DNA from: Sugiyamaella lignohabitans
Lineage: Eukaryota > Ascomycota > Dipodascomycetes > Dipodascales > Trichomonascaceae
DNA: 64,000 nucleotides
Direction of reading: 5' to 3'
NCBI RefSeq assembly: GCF_001640025.1
Contig: NC_031674.1
Coordinates: forward strand, 2,046,001-2,110,000
The translations under genes were made by a program, and so were the position numbers. This document shows positions 31,001-37,309 of the stretch, in pieces. Position 1 is the first letter of the stretch, and every line of letters begins with the position of its first letter. Under the pieces are notes generated by a model that did no database searches, was not told the DNA's origin, and saw only the letters and a program-made list of their open reading frames with translations.

Positions 31001-32750
31001 TGCTACCTCTGGTGCCGCTTCGTCTGGTGCCTCTGGCTCTGCTACTTCTGGTGCTGCTTCCTCTGGTGCCTCTGGCTCCGCTACTTCTAGTGGCGTTTCA
31101 TCTGGTGCTAGTGGTGCTTCATCCGGCGCTTCTGGCTCTCCTACATCTGGTGCTTCTGGTTCTGCCACTTCTGGTGCTGCTTCTTCTGGCGCCTCTGGTT
31201 CTTCTGGTGCCTCTGGCTCTGTTACTTCAGGTGCAACTGCATCGGGTGCCTCTGGATCCGCTACTTCTGGTGCCGCTTCATCTGGTGCTAGTGGTGCTTC
31301 ATCCGGCGCTTCTGGCTCTCCTACATCTGGTGCTTCTGGTTCTGCCACCTCTGGTGCCGCTTCGTCTGTTACTTCTGGCGCTGCCACTTCTGGTGCTAGC
31401 GGTGCTTCTTCAGGTGCCTCTGGTTCTGCCACTTCTGGTGCCGCTTCATCTGGTGCTTCTGGTTCCGTTACTTCTGGAGCTAGCGGTGCTTCATCCGGCG
31501 CTTCTGGCTCTCCTACATCTGGTCCTTCAACTGGCTCGGGCTCTGCTACTGGTTCTGCCTCTTCCGGCGGTGTGGCTCCCCACTCCGGTGGTGTTTCTTC
31601 TACTGGCCCTACATTGGTCTGTAGAGACTGTTCAACTTCTTCCTCTATTGGCTCTGGTGGTGAAACCTCTGTCACCACTGGAGGAGCTGGCTCTGGCAGT
31701 ACCAGTGCTGTTGCTACTACTACGGGCCCCATCTCGGGCTCATCTACAAATGAAGCTTCAGGCTCGGCTTCTACCGGGGCTACTGGAGGTTCTGCTGGTT
31801 CTGCTGGTTCTGGTTCTGGTTCTGCTTCTGCTACCAACGGTGGTTCTGGTGCTGGTTCTACTTCTGCTACCAACGGTGGTTCTGGTTCTGGTTCTACTTC
31901 TGCTACCAACGGTGGTTCTGGTGCTGGCACTACATCTGCTAACAACGGTGGCTCTGGTGCTGGCTCCACATCTGCTACCAACGGTGGTTCTGGTGCTGGC
32001 TCTGCTTCTACTTCTGGCAGCGGCCCCGAATTCACTACTGTTACTAGCCTCACAACAGTTACCGTGCCATGTTCGACATCAGCAGGAACTACCTTCTACT
32101 CTACTATTACTGAAGAGGTCACGAAGACTATTCCGTGCGAGACAGCAACACAAAAAGTTACATCTCAACCAGCTTCGTTCACTACAATCACCACTTTGAC
32201 CACACACACAGTTCCATTCTCCACTTCTGAGGGATCTACTTTATACAGTACTCTCACTGAGACTCTCACAGTAACTGTTCCTTGCTCTGAGGCCACTGCT
32301 GCACCTCCTTCATCTGGTGGAACTACACCACCTGAATCATCTACTGGTTCTTCTGGTCCTTCTGGTTCATCATCAGGTTCTCCTGGATCAGGTTCAGGGG
32401 AGACGACTCCTGGTTCATCATCCTCTGGATCTTCTGGTAACTCACCTGCTGGCTCTGCTGGTTCGCCACCTTCTGGATCTTCTGGTAACTCACCTGCTGG
32501 CTCTGCTGGCTCGCCACCTTCTGGATCTTCTGGTAACTCACCTGCTGGCTCTGCTGGCTCGCCACCTTCTGGATCTTCTGGTAACTCACCTGTTGTTTCT
32601 GCTGGATCGCCTGCTGCAGGCCAACCTTCTCCCGTTACTGAGGGTCAAGGAACTACGTCACCAGCCCAAGATACTTCTGCTGCCTCGAGGTCATTAAGAG
32701 TACCTGGATTTGTTTCCCTGGCTCTAGTCGCACTAGTCGTACTAGTTTAA
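16074..32750 (+). CDS. Giant GPI-anchored modular cell-wall protein with HsbA-like domains
   Basis: A single uninterrupted frame of 5558 aa, longer than any S. cerevisiae protein (Mdn1 is about 4910). The ATG at 16074 begins a signal peptide (MVKLVHSTVWLAAAIG...HVNGQA). Approximate layout: HsbA-like domain 25-206; unknown helical Cys domain 'B' at 225-395, 469-637 and 656-825; Ser/Ala repeats 836-1153; B4 1164-1334; Ser/Gly/Ala repeats; HsbA2 1712-1909; B5 2064-2235; repeats; HsbA3 2721-2918; repeats; B6 3342-3512; repeats; HsbA4 4021-4217; repeats to 5173; Gly/Ser linker; two adhesin modules 5320-5410; SGSSGNSPAG repeats 5450-5513; GPI-type hydrophobic tail 5536-5558. HsbA (hydrophobic surface binding) domains are fungal secreted domains that coat hydrophobic surfaces, so a role in surface adhesion or biofilm is plausible. 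HsbA2-4 each end with a Lys-Arg (residues 1908, 2917, 4216), a likely Kex2 site. The HsbA assignment rests on helical pattern and wording seen by eye. Confidence 0.85.
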   Translation: MVKLVHSTVWLAAAIGMADHVNGQACGAPGAAVQSLISEISSISSAASSVNSQVQSFSNNNNINGALSIQNGASSLQVYLSSATKIASAIPSPASSCDSLAVASALDKASGPIASLLQSLNSKYSTFTSGLVGTVGPGLVSGDIVSLQALAVNLESQAYSKFDCAALPDVVNDFSQINAGFVAAASTYKVSLSASPAVPANNGACPTSSSITLVSTNPVTTAPPASLSATETICSGTATITTVVPCTATGVVLNFVNTINSIGQLVSSGDYAEASTALTNALQTFQSFGDLSPCDEISLQQAVSSLINGFISDLSNFLTEGLSASDLNALVLFYDAMETLVTEIGFPCVVSNSLLALLETGASVLNTLITLYNTTVGLLLGHITTVQNPSTSACAAPTTKALVCTATTTSSSLLTSSTIATSSTTSRVVSSPAVSLVTSSTIAASSTTSRVVSSPAVSLAPTTSPAAPSLSFTETVCSGTATVTTVVPCTATGAVLNFVNSINSIGQLISGGDYADASTALTNALQTFESIGDLSPCDEITLEQAVSSLINGFISDLSNFLTEGLSASDLNALVLFYDAMETLVTEIGFSCRVSNTLLGLLETGAGVLNTLITLYDSTAGLLLGHITTVQNPSTSACAPVSTNSLVCTVTSTPTPSLSATETICSGTAIITTVVPCSATGVVLNFVNSINSIGQLISGGEYEEASTALTNSLQTFESFGDLSPCDEITLEQAISSLINGFISDLSNFLSEGLSASDLNALVLFYDAMETLVNEVGLPCPDSNILLGLLETGAGILNDLIALYDTTAGILLGTITLVQNPSSSVCGPATTKPLVCTSSASSSASSSVPSSAASSSAAASSSAASSSAAASSSAASSSAAASSSAASSSAAASSSASSSAVASSSAASSVASSAAASSVAASSVAASSAAASSAAASSAAASSPAASSAAASSPAASSAAASSAAASSAAASSPAASSVAASSAAASSAAASSPAASSAAASSAAASSPAASSAAASSAAASSPAASSAAASSAAASSAAASSPAASSAAASSPAASSAAASSAVASLPAASSAAASSAAASSPAASSAAASSAAASSPAASSAAASSAAASSPAASSAAASSVAASSPAAASSVAASSPAASSAAASSPAASTSPIQPTTSPVGTASVSITQTVCSGTATVTTVIPCTATGPLLNFVNTINSIGQLISGGDYEEASTALTNALKTFESLGDLSPCDEISLEQAIASLVNGFISDLSNFLTEGLSASDLDALVLFYDAMETLISEVHLPCIISNPLLALLETGAGVLNTLIILYDTTFGFLFGRITTVQNPTTSVCGGGAVSTTRLICTLPSSSSLSVSSAAAITSAKSSSLVTSGASSAASSGASVISSGAASSGASGASSGAASSGASGASSGAASSSASGSTPSGAASSGASGASSGASGSATSGAASSGASGASSGASGSPTSGAASSGASGASSGASGSATSGAASSGASSGAASSGAASSGASGASSGASGSATSGAASSGASGSSSGASGSPTSGAASSSASGASSGASGSASGAASSGASGASSGAASSGAASSGASGASSGASGSATSGAASSGASGISSGASGSATSGAASSGASGASSGASGSPTSGAASSGASGASSGASGSPTSGSASSGASSASSGVSGSPTSGAASSGAGGASSGASGSPTSGAASSAAISSAISSAVSDICAPATTKPPATSCGAPTGAVSQLISAFAALQSDSGVTDGQVVGFQQSQGIVGALGIQESEPNIQTDIDNAVSAAQQLTGPFAACDVQSVVDAAGSVTPAVVQLLQDLSSKASAISGVGAAQIVQNDLSQLYSSFVELESAAYSKFDCDTIQEVSGDFNAIGAGFSSAFSAYSTSAPSPQATVPASCAAQAALAKRSASLCSASASSSLSSAAASSSASASASASGTSGASSIASETSSGASGSATSGSVSSGAASSVAASSGVSGAISGASGSATSGASGSATSGATSSGASGSVSSGAASTVAASSGVSGAISGASGSATSGVSGSATSGAASSGSAGVSAPTSAPVGTASVSVTETVCSGTATVTTVIPCTATGVVLNFVNTINSIGQLISGGDYEEASTALTNALQTFESFGDLSPCDEISLEQAIASLVNGFISDLSNFLTEGLSASDLNALVLFYDAMETLISEVHLPCIVTNQLLALLETGAGVLNTLITLYDTTFGFLFGRITTVQNPTSSVCAPVSTTPLVCTASATSSLVSSAAAVTSAQSSSLITSGVSSGSSSSVAISSGAASSGAASSATSGAASSGAASSGAASSGANGASSGASGSPTSGAASSATSGASSVASGSATSGAVSSGVATSGAASSGAVSSGAVSSGSPTSGSASSGASGSVTSGAASSGASGISSGSSGSVTSGAASSGASGVSSGAASSGASGSATSGAASSGASGSATSGAASSGASGVSSGAASSGASGSATSGAASSGASGVSSGAASSGASGSATSGAASSGASGVSSGAASSGASGSATSGAASSGASGISSGAASSGASGSATSGAASSGAASSGASGASSGASGSASSGASGAASSGASGPATSVPSTGSGSATGSASSGGVAPHSGGVTSGAASSGASGVSSGASGSPTSGAASSGASGSATSGASSSGSTSSGATGASSAASGAASSEAASSGAVTSGIASSATSGVTSGASEPASSAAASSAAISSAISSAVSDICAPATTKPPATSCGAPTGAVSQLISAFAALQSDSGVTDGQVVGFQQSQGIVGALGIQESEPNIQTDIDNAVSAAQQLNGPFAACDVQSVVDAAGSVTPAVVQLLQDLSSKASAISGVGAAQIVQNDLSQLYSSFVELESAAYSKFDCDTIQEVSGDFNAIGAGFSSAFSAYSTSAPSPQATVPASCAAQAALAKRSASLCSASASSSLSSAVASSASSVVTSSGAASSGASGASSGASGSPTSGAASSGAASSGASGSATSGAVSSGASGASSGAASSGAVSSGAASSGASGVSSGASGSPTSGAASSGAASSGASGASSGASGSATSGAASSGAISSGSPTSGAASSGASGSVTSGAASSGASGISSGAASSGASGAVSSVAVSSGSPTSGSASSGASGSATSGAASGASGSVTSGAASSGAASSGVSGSATSGAASSGASGSATSGAASSGASGISSGAASSGASGSATSGAASSGASGISSGAASSGASGSATSGAASSGASGISSGAASSGASGSATSGAASSGVSGISSGAASSGASGISSGAASSGASGSATSGAASSGVSGISSGAASSGASGSATSGAASSGASGISSGAASSGASGSAGVSAPTSAPVGTASVSVTQTVCSGTASVTTVVPCTATGPLLNFVNTINSIGQLISGGDYEEASTALTNAIKTFESLGDLSPCDEISLEQAIASLVNGFISDLSNFLTEGLSASDLNALVLFYDAMETLISEAHLPCIISNPLLALLETGAGVLNTLITLYDSTFGFLFGRITTVQNPTSSVCAPVSTTPLVCTASATSSLVSSAAAVTSAQSSSLITSGVSSGPSSSVALSSGAASSGASGSATSAASGAASSGATSSGASGASSGSSGSPTSGAVSSGAASSGASGASSGASGSATSGAASSGASGISSGAASSGASGSATSGAASSGASGVSSGAASSGASGSATSGAASSGASGSATSGAASSGASGSATSGAASSGASSGAVSSGAASSGASGASSGASGSATSGAASSGASGISSGAASSGASGSATSGAASSGASGISSGAASSGASGSATSGAASSGASGVSSGVASSGASGSVTSGAASSGASGVSSGAASSGASGSATSGAASSGASGISSGAASSGASVSATSAAASSGSSGASSGASGSATSGAASSGASGPATSGLSTGSSSATGSASSGGVAPHSGGVTSGAASSGASGTSSGASGSPTSGAGSSGASGSATSGASSSGSTGATSGAASSEAASSGAATSGIASSATSGVTSGASESASSAAASSAAISSAISSAVSDICAPATTKPPATSCGAPTGAVSQLISAFAALQSDSGVTDGQVVAFQQSQGIIGALGIQESEPNIQTDIDNAVSAAQQLTGPFAACDIQSVVDAAGSVTPAVVQLLQDLSSKASAISGVGAAQIVQNDLSQLYGSFVELESAAYSKFDCDTIQEVSGDFNAIGAGFSSAFSAYSTSAPSPQATVPASCAAQAALAKRSASLCSASASSSLSSAVASSASSVVTSSGAASSATNGASSGASGSPTSGAGSSGASGSATSGAASSGAASSGASGSVTSGAASSGASGSVTSGAASSGSSGASSGASGAASSGAASSAVSGASGSVTSGAASSGASGSATSGAASSGTVSSGAASSGSGSGASGSATSGAASSGASASATSGAASSGPASSGASGASSGAASSGAVSSGSSGASSGAPGSATSGAASSNSVSSGAASSGASGASSGASGSATSGIASSGASGSATSGAASSGASVSASSASASSAIGSSGSVTSFVSSSRLFSSGAPFTNSSSSAATSSAASSGASGSATSSTASVAAASSGASGSATSGAASSGASGSATSGAPFTGGLGSSTSGAASSGASGASSGASGSATSGAASSGASGSVTSGASGASSGASGSATSGAASSGVSGSATSGAASSGASGSATSGAASSGASGSVTSGASGASSGASGSATSGAASSGVSGSATSGAASSGASGSATSGAASSGVSGSATSGAASSGASGAATSGASGASSGASGSATSGAASSGASGSATSGAASSGASGSVTSGASGASSGASGSATSGAASSGASGSATSGAASSGASGSVTSGASGASSGASGSATSGAASSGASGSATSGAASSGPSGSVTSGASGASSGASGSATSGAASSGASGSVTSGASGASSGASGSATSGAASSGASGSVTSGASGASSGASGSATSGAASSGASGSATSGAASSGASGSATSGAASSGVSGSATSGAASSGASGSATSGAASSGASGSATSSGVSSGASGASSGASGSPTSGASGSATSGAASSGASGSSGASGSVTSGATASGASGSATSGAASSGASGASSGASGSPTSGASGSATSGAASSVTSGAATSGASGASSGASGSATSGAASSGASGSVTSGASGASSGASGSPTSGPSTGSGSATGSASSGGVAPHSGGVSSTGPTLVCRDCSTSSSIGSGGETSVTTGGAGSGSTSAVATTTGPISGSSTNEASGSASTGATGGSAGSAGSGSGSASATNGGSGAGSTSATNGGSGSGSTSATNGGSGAGTTSANNGGSGAGSTSATNGGSGAGSASTSGSGPEFTTVTSLTTVTVPCSTSAGTTFYSTITEEVTKTIPCETATQKVTSQPASFTTITTLTTHTVPFSTSEGSTLYSTLTETLTVTVPCSEATAAPPSSGGTTPPESSTGSSGPSGSSSGSPGSGSGETTPGSSSSGSSGNSPAGSAGSPPSGSSGNSPAGSAGSPPSGSSGNSPAGSAGSPPSGSSGNSPVVSAGSPAAGQPSPVTEGQGTTSPAQDTSAASRSLRVPGFVSLALVALVVLV
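18590..19530 (+). repeat. Ser/Ala coding minisatellite (SSAAASSPAA type)
   Basis: About 310 residues made almost only of Ser and Ala with regular Pro (ASSAAASSPA) and occasional Val. At DNA level it is GCTGCTTCTTCNGCT-like 15-30 bp units. It separates B3 from B4 and probably forms a rigid O-mannosylated stalk. Confidence 0.9.
19564..28724 (+). repeat. Three near-identical segmental blocks: B domain + repeats + HsbA domain
   Basis: Each block is B domain, Ser/Gly/Ala repeats, then HsbA domain ending in Lys-Arg: B4 19564-20073 with HsbA2 21207-21800; B5 22265-22776 with HsbA3 24236-24827; B6 26098-26608 with HsbA4 28134-28724. The ~590-bp HsbA DNA copies differ by only a handful of bases by eye, including at silent sites. 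B4-B6 are likewise nearly identical to each other but clearly diverged from B1-B3 (16747-18546). This indicates recent tandem duplication or ongoing gene conversion. Confidence 0.85.
20200..31560 (+). repeat. Ser/Gly/Ala coding repeats (SSGASGSATSGAAS) between domains
   Basis: Long tracts at about 20200-21170, 22900-24210, 24900-26070, 26740-28110 and 28850-31560 are built from the 39-bp unit encoding SGASGSATSGAAS with Val/Ile/Pro variants. A PHSGG-containing tail motif (SSGGVAPHSGGV) recurs at about 23880, 27800 and 31560 and marks duplicated block ends. Confidence 0.9.
29865..31510 (+). repeat. 84-bp / 39-bp minisatellite
   Basis: The anchor GGTGCTAGCGGTGCTTCATC occurs at 30681, 30765 and 30849 (84-bp steps) and at 30435 and 30558 (123 bp = 84 + 39). 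The 84-bp unit encodes 28 residues, and the 39-bp subunit encodes 13. Copies are almost identical, so length polymorphism and assembly error are both likely here. Confidence 0.9.
32427..32618 (+). repeat. Four 48-bp repeats (GSSGNSPAGSAGSPPS)
   Basis: Units start at 32427, 32475, 32523 and 32571 with GGATCTTCTGGTAACTCACC. The last is diverged (PVVSAGSPAA). They form the wall-proximal stalk just before the GPI signal. Confidence 0.95.
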
Positions 32751-32818
32751 TTTTTTTAATCTTTTTTTTCTTATACAATTTACTTACTATTTAATAAATA
32801 CAAATATAAAATATATTA

Positions 32819-32844
32819 TTGGCCTGCCTAGTCAGCAGGGCCAA
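32819..32844. terminator. Possible 3'-end hairpin after the giant gene
   Basis: TTGGCCTGC and GCAGGGCCAA form an imperfect stem with a 7-nt loop 69 bp after the stop codon, following T-rich and AT-rich DNA. Yeast 3' ends do not need hairpins, so this may be incidental. Confidence 0.25.
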
Positions 32845-33894
32845 GGGCAGTGGAGTCCATATTATAGATTAAACAAAACCAACATGTACTTTCACACAGT
32901 CAGTGTATTGTCTAATTGGTTGTATTTATAGATATTTTTGTGATATTCTTGGAATAGACGGCCAGTCCTCGCTGGTACCAGAGATGTTTAGTGCTGCTGA
33001 TGGTTCCTTCAGATCGAAAAAACATATTCATGCAAATCATAGTAACTGTGAAATGATTAACTTTCATTCACTAAAATCTCAGTGACCAAGCTATAGGGGT
33101 ATATTATTTGTAAATCTACATAAATAGAGGTATGTATCATCTCAGAATACACTCAAGGTTTATTCTCGTTTGATTGCTGTTATGAAACCGTAATAGAGAC
33201 AGAGACGATGTATAAAAGTCTTAAAATAAGATCTACAAATTCCCGAGCCCTGGTGAAGGTAAATGTATTTCAACAAAAAACCGCAAGTATTAATCAGCAT
33301 AAATCGAGTGGGCATTTGGAACAGGGACACGTCCGTTAGAGCGATATATGTTTGCTTTGAAATGTTATGATGAAAATAACTTCTTTGATCTTTTATTTAG
33401 AAAGGGCAAGTCTTCAACAATTAAATAAATGAGAGTGATAATTTGCTATTGCTGAGGAAAGCAGATTAGAATTCAAGTCGACACAAGGGTACGATCTGGT
33501 TTACCGACTTCGAAGGAGAAACGCGTAATCTGGAACTTAGCCCGGCGTAAGAACAAACGCGAATAAACGGGATATTCTCCTCGCAACAGAAAGGGGTCTC
33601 AGGCCGATAACCAGGTTGTTCTCGCAAGCCCTCCTATGACAAATTGTCAGGAGTCACAAGAGCGGTTACCGGCGTTTCCCCAAATTCATCTGTGCACACA
33701 CATATATATATATATAGTTTTGCTTCGCGCTCAAAGGAATCAACCGCGAGACAATTTCTACCTCTGATTTTCATTTAATTTATAACATGAACAATACATG
33801 AACAATAAAGAGAGCTACGATGAAAAAAAGTTAGCTGGAGTACATTTCTATCATTCAGGTCATGCTGTAAATGTGAAGCTAGCAATAAAGTAAA
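32845..33894. other. Intergenic stretch between the giant gene and GTB1
   Basis: No coding frame of note. It contains a (CA)n(TA)n run at 33695-33716 and a palindromic ATGACAAATTGTCA block near 33637. The right end is the GTB1 promoter. Confidence 0.6.
33695..33716. repeat. (CA)n(TA)n microsatellite
   Basis: CACACACA followed by about seven TA units. Confidence 0.9.
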
Positions 33895-33902
33895 TCACGT
33901 GA
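33895..33902. promoter_or_regulatory. TCACGTGA palindrome upstream of GTB1
   Basis: Perfect TCACGTGA 73 bp before the GTB1 ATG. In yeasts this is the Cbf1-type bHLH site; the factor here is inferred. Matching sites occur before UTP4 and TIM10. Confidence 0.45.
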
Positions 33903-33974
33903 TCATAGGTTTTCGGATCTGTTTATATTACTCTAACCGTTAGACATAATCATAGGTGAGAACCAAACACAGAA

Positions 33975-35653
33975 ATGAGAGTATTTGGTCTGTCAATATC
34001 GGCTTTTACAGCGTTGACCTTAGCATCCTCGGCATGGGGACTAAGAGGATTGCCTAAGGAAAGTAAGTGTCTGAATTCTTAGATGTGTTGGAATTGAGGT
34101 ATGAAGTGTATTAACAAGTGTCATTAGACGAGAGTCTGTATAAACCAGATGAAAATGGGAACTGGGCCTGTCTAGGGCATCCCGATATTGTTATTTCATT
34201 TGACAAGATAAATGACGATTATTGCGATTGCCCTGATGGGTCTGACGAACCTGGAACTAGTGCATGTGCTGCGGTTGCTCCTCCTGGTGGGGGGTTTTTC
34301 TGTGAAAACCCGGGTCATTTCCCTGGTGTGCTACCCTACAACAGGGTGGATGATGGTGCGTGTGATTATGATATTTGCTGTGATGGCTCGGATGAGAAAG
34401 AGGGCGTTTGCATAAATAAATGTCAAGAAATTCATGATGAATATATCAAGGTACTTAAATCTCAGCAGGATGCACTGGAAAGAGGATTACAGGCAAGACA
34501 GAAATTGGTAGCCCAGGCGGCTACCGCCAGAGATGAGCAGCAAAAAGAAATCGTGAAAAAGGAGAAGGAATTAAAAGAAAAGCAGACATTTCTAGAATCT
34601 CGCCAAGAGATATTAGATCGCCTTGTCGAGACACAGGAACAGGATGTTTCGTCTGGTAAAGTATCAAAAAGCAAATCACCAGAAGCAATTGAAAAAGTGG
34701 CAATTAAGCTAGAAGACTTGAAAAGAAGCTACGGCGAATTTGCGTCTAGATTACAAGCAGCGGAATCAGATAGATCGCAGCTTGATCGGATTTTCGAACA
34801 ATTGAAAGATACATATAACCCCAATTTCAACGATCCGGCCGTCAAAGATAGCATTCGCTCTTGGGAGGAAGTTAAAAGTAATTCACAACTATCCTCAGAT
34901 GCTAGCTCTGTGAACTTGGATACCGAATCTTTAGCGGCCTTGATTCAGGAACTTCATGAATATAGAGACGAGTCATCAGCGGTATTGGAACGGCAACAGT
35001 CTATTGCTAAAGGAGGGACTTTTTTTAAGATTTTGTCACTGTTCGTTCCGTCATCCAGTCAACAACTGTTGGCTAGCTATCTTTATGAGCTCAAGGTATG
35101 GCTCGCTAGACAAGGTCTCGCTGCTTACCCTCCAATGGATCACCCAGGTAGTGGCCATCAAGCAGGAGAATATTCGGAATCCATTGAAATTCGAGACGCT
35201 CGTAAAGTAGTTGAAAATATTCAAAACGAGATTAACGATATTCAATCTGCCATAGAAACCTCACTTAGCGACTTATCTGCAGATTATGGTCAGAACGATG
35301 TCCTTCGTGCTTTACGCAATGTTTGTGTTGAAAACCCAGTGGGTGAGTACGATTATGAGGTTTGTTTCTTTGGTCAAGCAAGCCAAAAGGGTAAAGGCTC
35401 GAACACTAATCTCGGTACATACTCGAGCCTAAAACGCGAATCCGACCATTTCGTTATGACGTTTGAGAACGGCGCAAGATGTTGGAATGGTCCGATACGC
35501 CGTGCTCAAGTTAATGTATATTGCGGAAGTGTCTCCGAGATATCCACTGTTAGCGAGCCGGAAAAGTGCGAATATTTCTTCAAGATGACAAGCCCTGCTG
35601 CATGCGACCCCAATCTGAAGGTTGACGTTGAAATTACCCATTCAGATTTATAA
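33975..35653 (+). CDS. GTB1: Glucosidase II beta subunit (ER glycoprotein quality control)
   Basis: join(33975..34062, 34128..35653), 537 aa. Exon 1 encodes a signal peptide (MRVFGLSISAFTALTLASSAWG). The 65-nt intron has donor GTAAGT, branch TATTAAC and acceptor CATTAG, and restores Asn-Glu-Ser-Leu across the junction. Two LDL-receptor-A-like Cys motifs follow (YCDCPDGSDEPGTSAC; DYDICCDGSDEKEGVC), then a charged coiled coil and a C-terminal mannose-6-phosphate-receptor homology domain (GEYDYEVCFFGQASQK ... FENGARCWNGP). This is the PRKCSH/GTB1 layout. The subunit recruits the catalytic alpha subunit to N-glycans for glucose trimming in the ER lumen. The protein ends THSDL rather than HDEL, possibly a weak retrieval signal. 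Confidence 0.92.
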
Positions 35654-36006
35654 ATATTTAATTGTATAGTCTACCAAATTTTAATTTAGCAATATGCATA
35701 GTTCGGATGATCCGACTATCATGGTGCTTCGAGCCATCTGTACAAATACATCATGATCGACAATCATTGACAGCTAAACGTTGTGCGCACATGCCAATAA
35801 TTCTACCGACTAAATAGATAGCAAGATAGCCGTGGTAGAATAGAAAGTTTAAAATTGCCTCTAACCAGATATACAAATGGTAAGCTTGTTGCTTGACGTC
35901 ATGTCTGGTCTCGGTCTTGGATATACCTTTTTTTTTTTGTAGGAGTATTATATAAACCTTGAAGTGTGACATCCATTGAGTCGGAAATAATGAACTTTTG
36001 AACAAA
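35654..36006. other. Intergenic, GTB1 3' flank and HAD-gene promoter
   Basis: Nothing recognisable beyond a T10 run at about 35930 and a TATATAA-like stretch near 35949, about 55 bp before the next ATG. Confidence 0.5.
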
Positions 36007-37230
36007 ATGAATAAAATAAACAGACGGAATAGTTCAAATACAATGGAAGAACCACAACATATCATCGATAAACCGAGAATCGCCTCTTACGCGTTTGCTT
36101 TTGATATTGACGGAGTGCTAGTAAAAGGGTCGGAAACGATTCCAGAAGCTCCCGAAGCTCTGAGGATCTTGAACGGTGATAACAAATATAACATAACTGT
36201 GCCATATATTTTTGTTACCAATGGCGGCGGAAAAACTGAGAAGTTACGTTGTGAAGATCTTTCTGATCGCCTTGGAGTTCCGGTCCTACCGGAGCAGTTT
36301 ATTCAGGGTCATACTCCAATGAAAGATTTGGCGGAAAAGTTCAATACCGTTCTAGTAGTTGGAGGAGTGGGCGAAGCGTGCCGGAACGTAGCTCATAGTT
36401 ATGGATTCAGAGATGTAGTTACACCAGGTGATATCTTAAAATGGAACCCACATGTCTCCCCTTACAGAACATTGAGCGAAGATGAATATAATAATTCGAA
36501 AGAACGAGATTTTTCCAAAGTGGCTATAGAAGCTATACTAGTATTTGCCGACTCTCGTGAGTGGGCTTCAGACCAGCAGATAATTCTTGAATTACTCATG
36601 TCAAAGAATGGCGTCATGGGTACGACTTCAGAAAATCATGACGAAGGGCCACCCATCTACTTTGCTCATAATGACTTTGTTTGGTCTACAAACTACAAGT
36701 TGAATAGAATTGGGATGGGTGCTCTTTTAGTATCAATATCAGCACTCTACCAAGAACACACAGGCAGACAGTTAGACAAAGTAATCAAGTTTGGCAAGCC
36801 AAACCAAGAAACGTTTGCTTATGCTTCGAAAGTGTTGACCGACTGGCGCCAACAGTCATACGGTTCATTCTCGGACAGACATACCACCGATGAGTCGGAC
36901 TCAGCCTTGACAACAACAGCGGCTACTACTCCAAACTCAGCTAATAATATTGTTCTGGAAGGAGAAGAGAGCGAAGCCGAAGAGATCAAGGAATACTTAC
37001 CAAGTGCATCAACCGTGTATTTTGTCGGTGATACACCAGAATCTGATATTAGGTTTGCAAATACTTTCGATAAAAGATGGCATTCGATTTTAGTGAAAAC
37101 TGGTGTATACCAGGATGGGACGGAGCCAACTTTTAAGCCGAAAACGATATGCTCAAATGTTCTTGAGGCAGTTAAGTTTGCCATAGAGAGAGAGCATCTC
37201 AAAGAACTAGAGGAGATGGGATCTGCTTGA
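36007..37230 (+). CDS. HAD-superfamily class IIA hydrolase, CECR5/YKR070W-like
   Basis: Protein of 407 aa. HAD motif I is FDIDGVLV (Asp33 and Asp35), motif II FVTNGGG (Thr71), the motif III Lys lies in KFGKPNQETF, and motif IV is VGDTPESDIRFAN near the C terminus, with the large class IIA cap between. This matches the CECR5 family (yeast YKR070W), presumed mitochondrial phosphatases of unknown substrate. A Ser/Thr-rich insert (about 295-325) interrupts the region before motif IV. The ATG at 36007 gives a basic N terminus (MNKINRRNSSN) compatible with mitochondrial import; an in-frame ATG at 36043 is an alternative start. Confidence 0.85.
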   Translation: MNKINRRNSSNTMEEPQHIIDKPRIASYAFAFDIDGVLVKGSETIPEAPEALRILNGDNKYNITVPYIFVTNGGGKTEKLRCEDLSDRLGVPVLPEQFIQGHTPMKDLAEKFNTVLVVGGVGEACRNVAHSYGFRDVVTPGDILKWNPHVSPYRTLSEDEYNNSKERDFSKVAIEAILVFADSREWASDQQIILELLMSKNGVMGTTSENHDEGPPIYFAHNDFVWSTNYKLNRIGMGALLVSISALYQEHTGRQLDKVIKFGKPNQETFAYASKVLTDWRQQSYGSFSDRHTTDESDSALTTTAATTPNSANNIVLEGEESEAEEIKEYLPSASTVYFVGDTPESDIRFANTFDKRWHSILVKTGVYQDGTEPTFKPKTICSNVLEAVKFAIEREHLKELEEMGSA

Positions 37231-37309
37231 GATATTTATAGTTATACCTGACGAATAAAGGGAATAATAAATAACATATATTAAATGCATAATAGATATA
37301 AAACAGAAT

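Noticed and set aside
28703..32053. A 1116-codon open frame on the minus strand across the giant gene's repeats, plus several 300-500 codon ones at 20051-28210
   Set aside because: They encode APEVAEPEAP-type repeats that are simply the reverse complement of the Ser/Gly/Ala codon repeats; they break at the unique domains and have no signal peptide or family.
29749..32199. An 816-codon Leu/Val-rich plus-strand frame inside the giant gene
   Set aside because: It is the +1 shadow of the GCTTCTGGT-type repeats; the main frame has signal peptide, domains and GPI tail.
33541..33665. GC-richer block before GTB1 as a possible tRNA
   Set aside because: No GGTTCRANTCC T-arm and no consistent cloverleaf.
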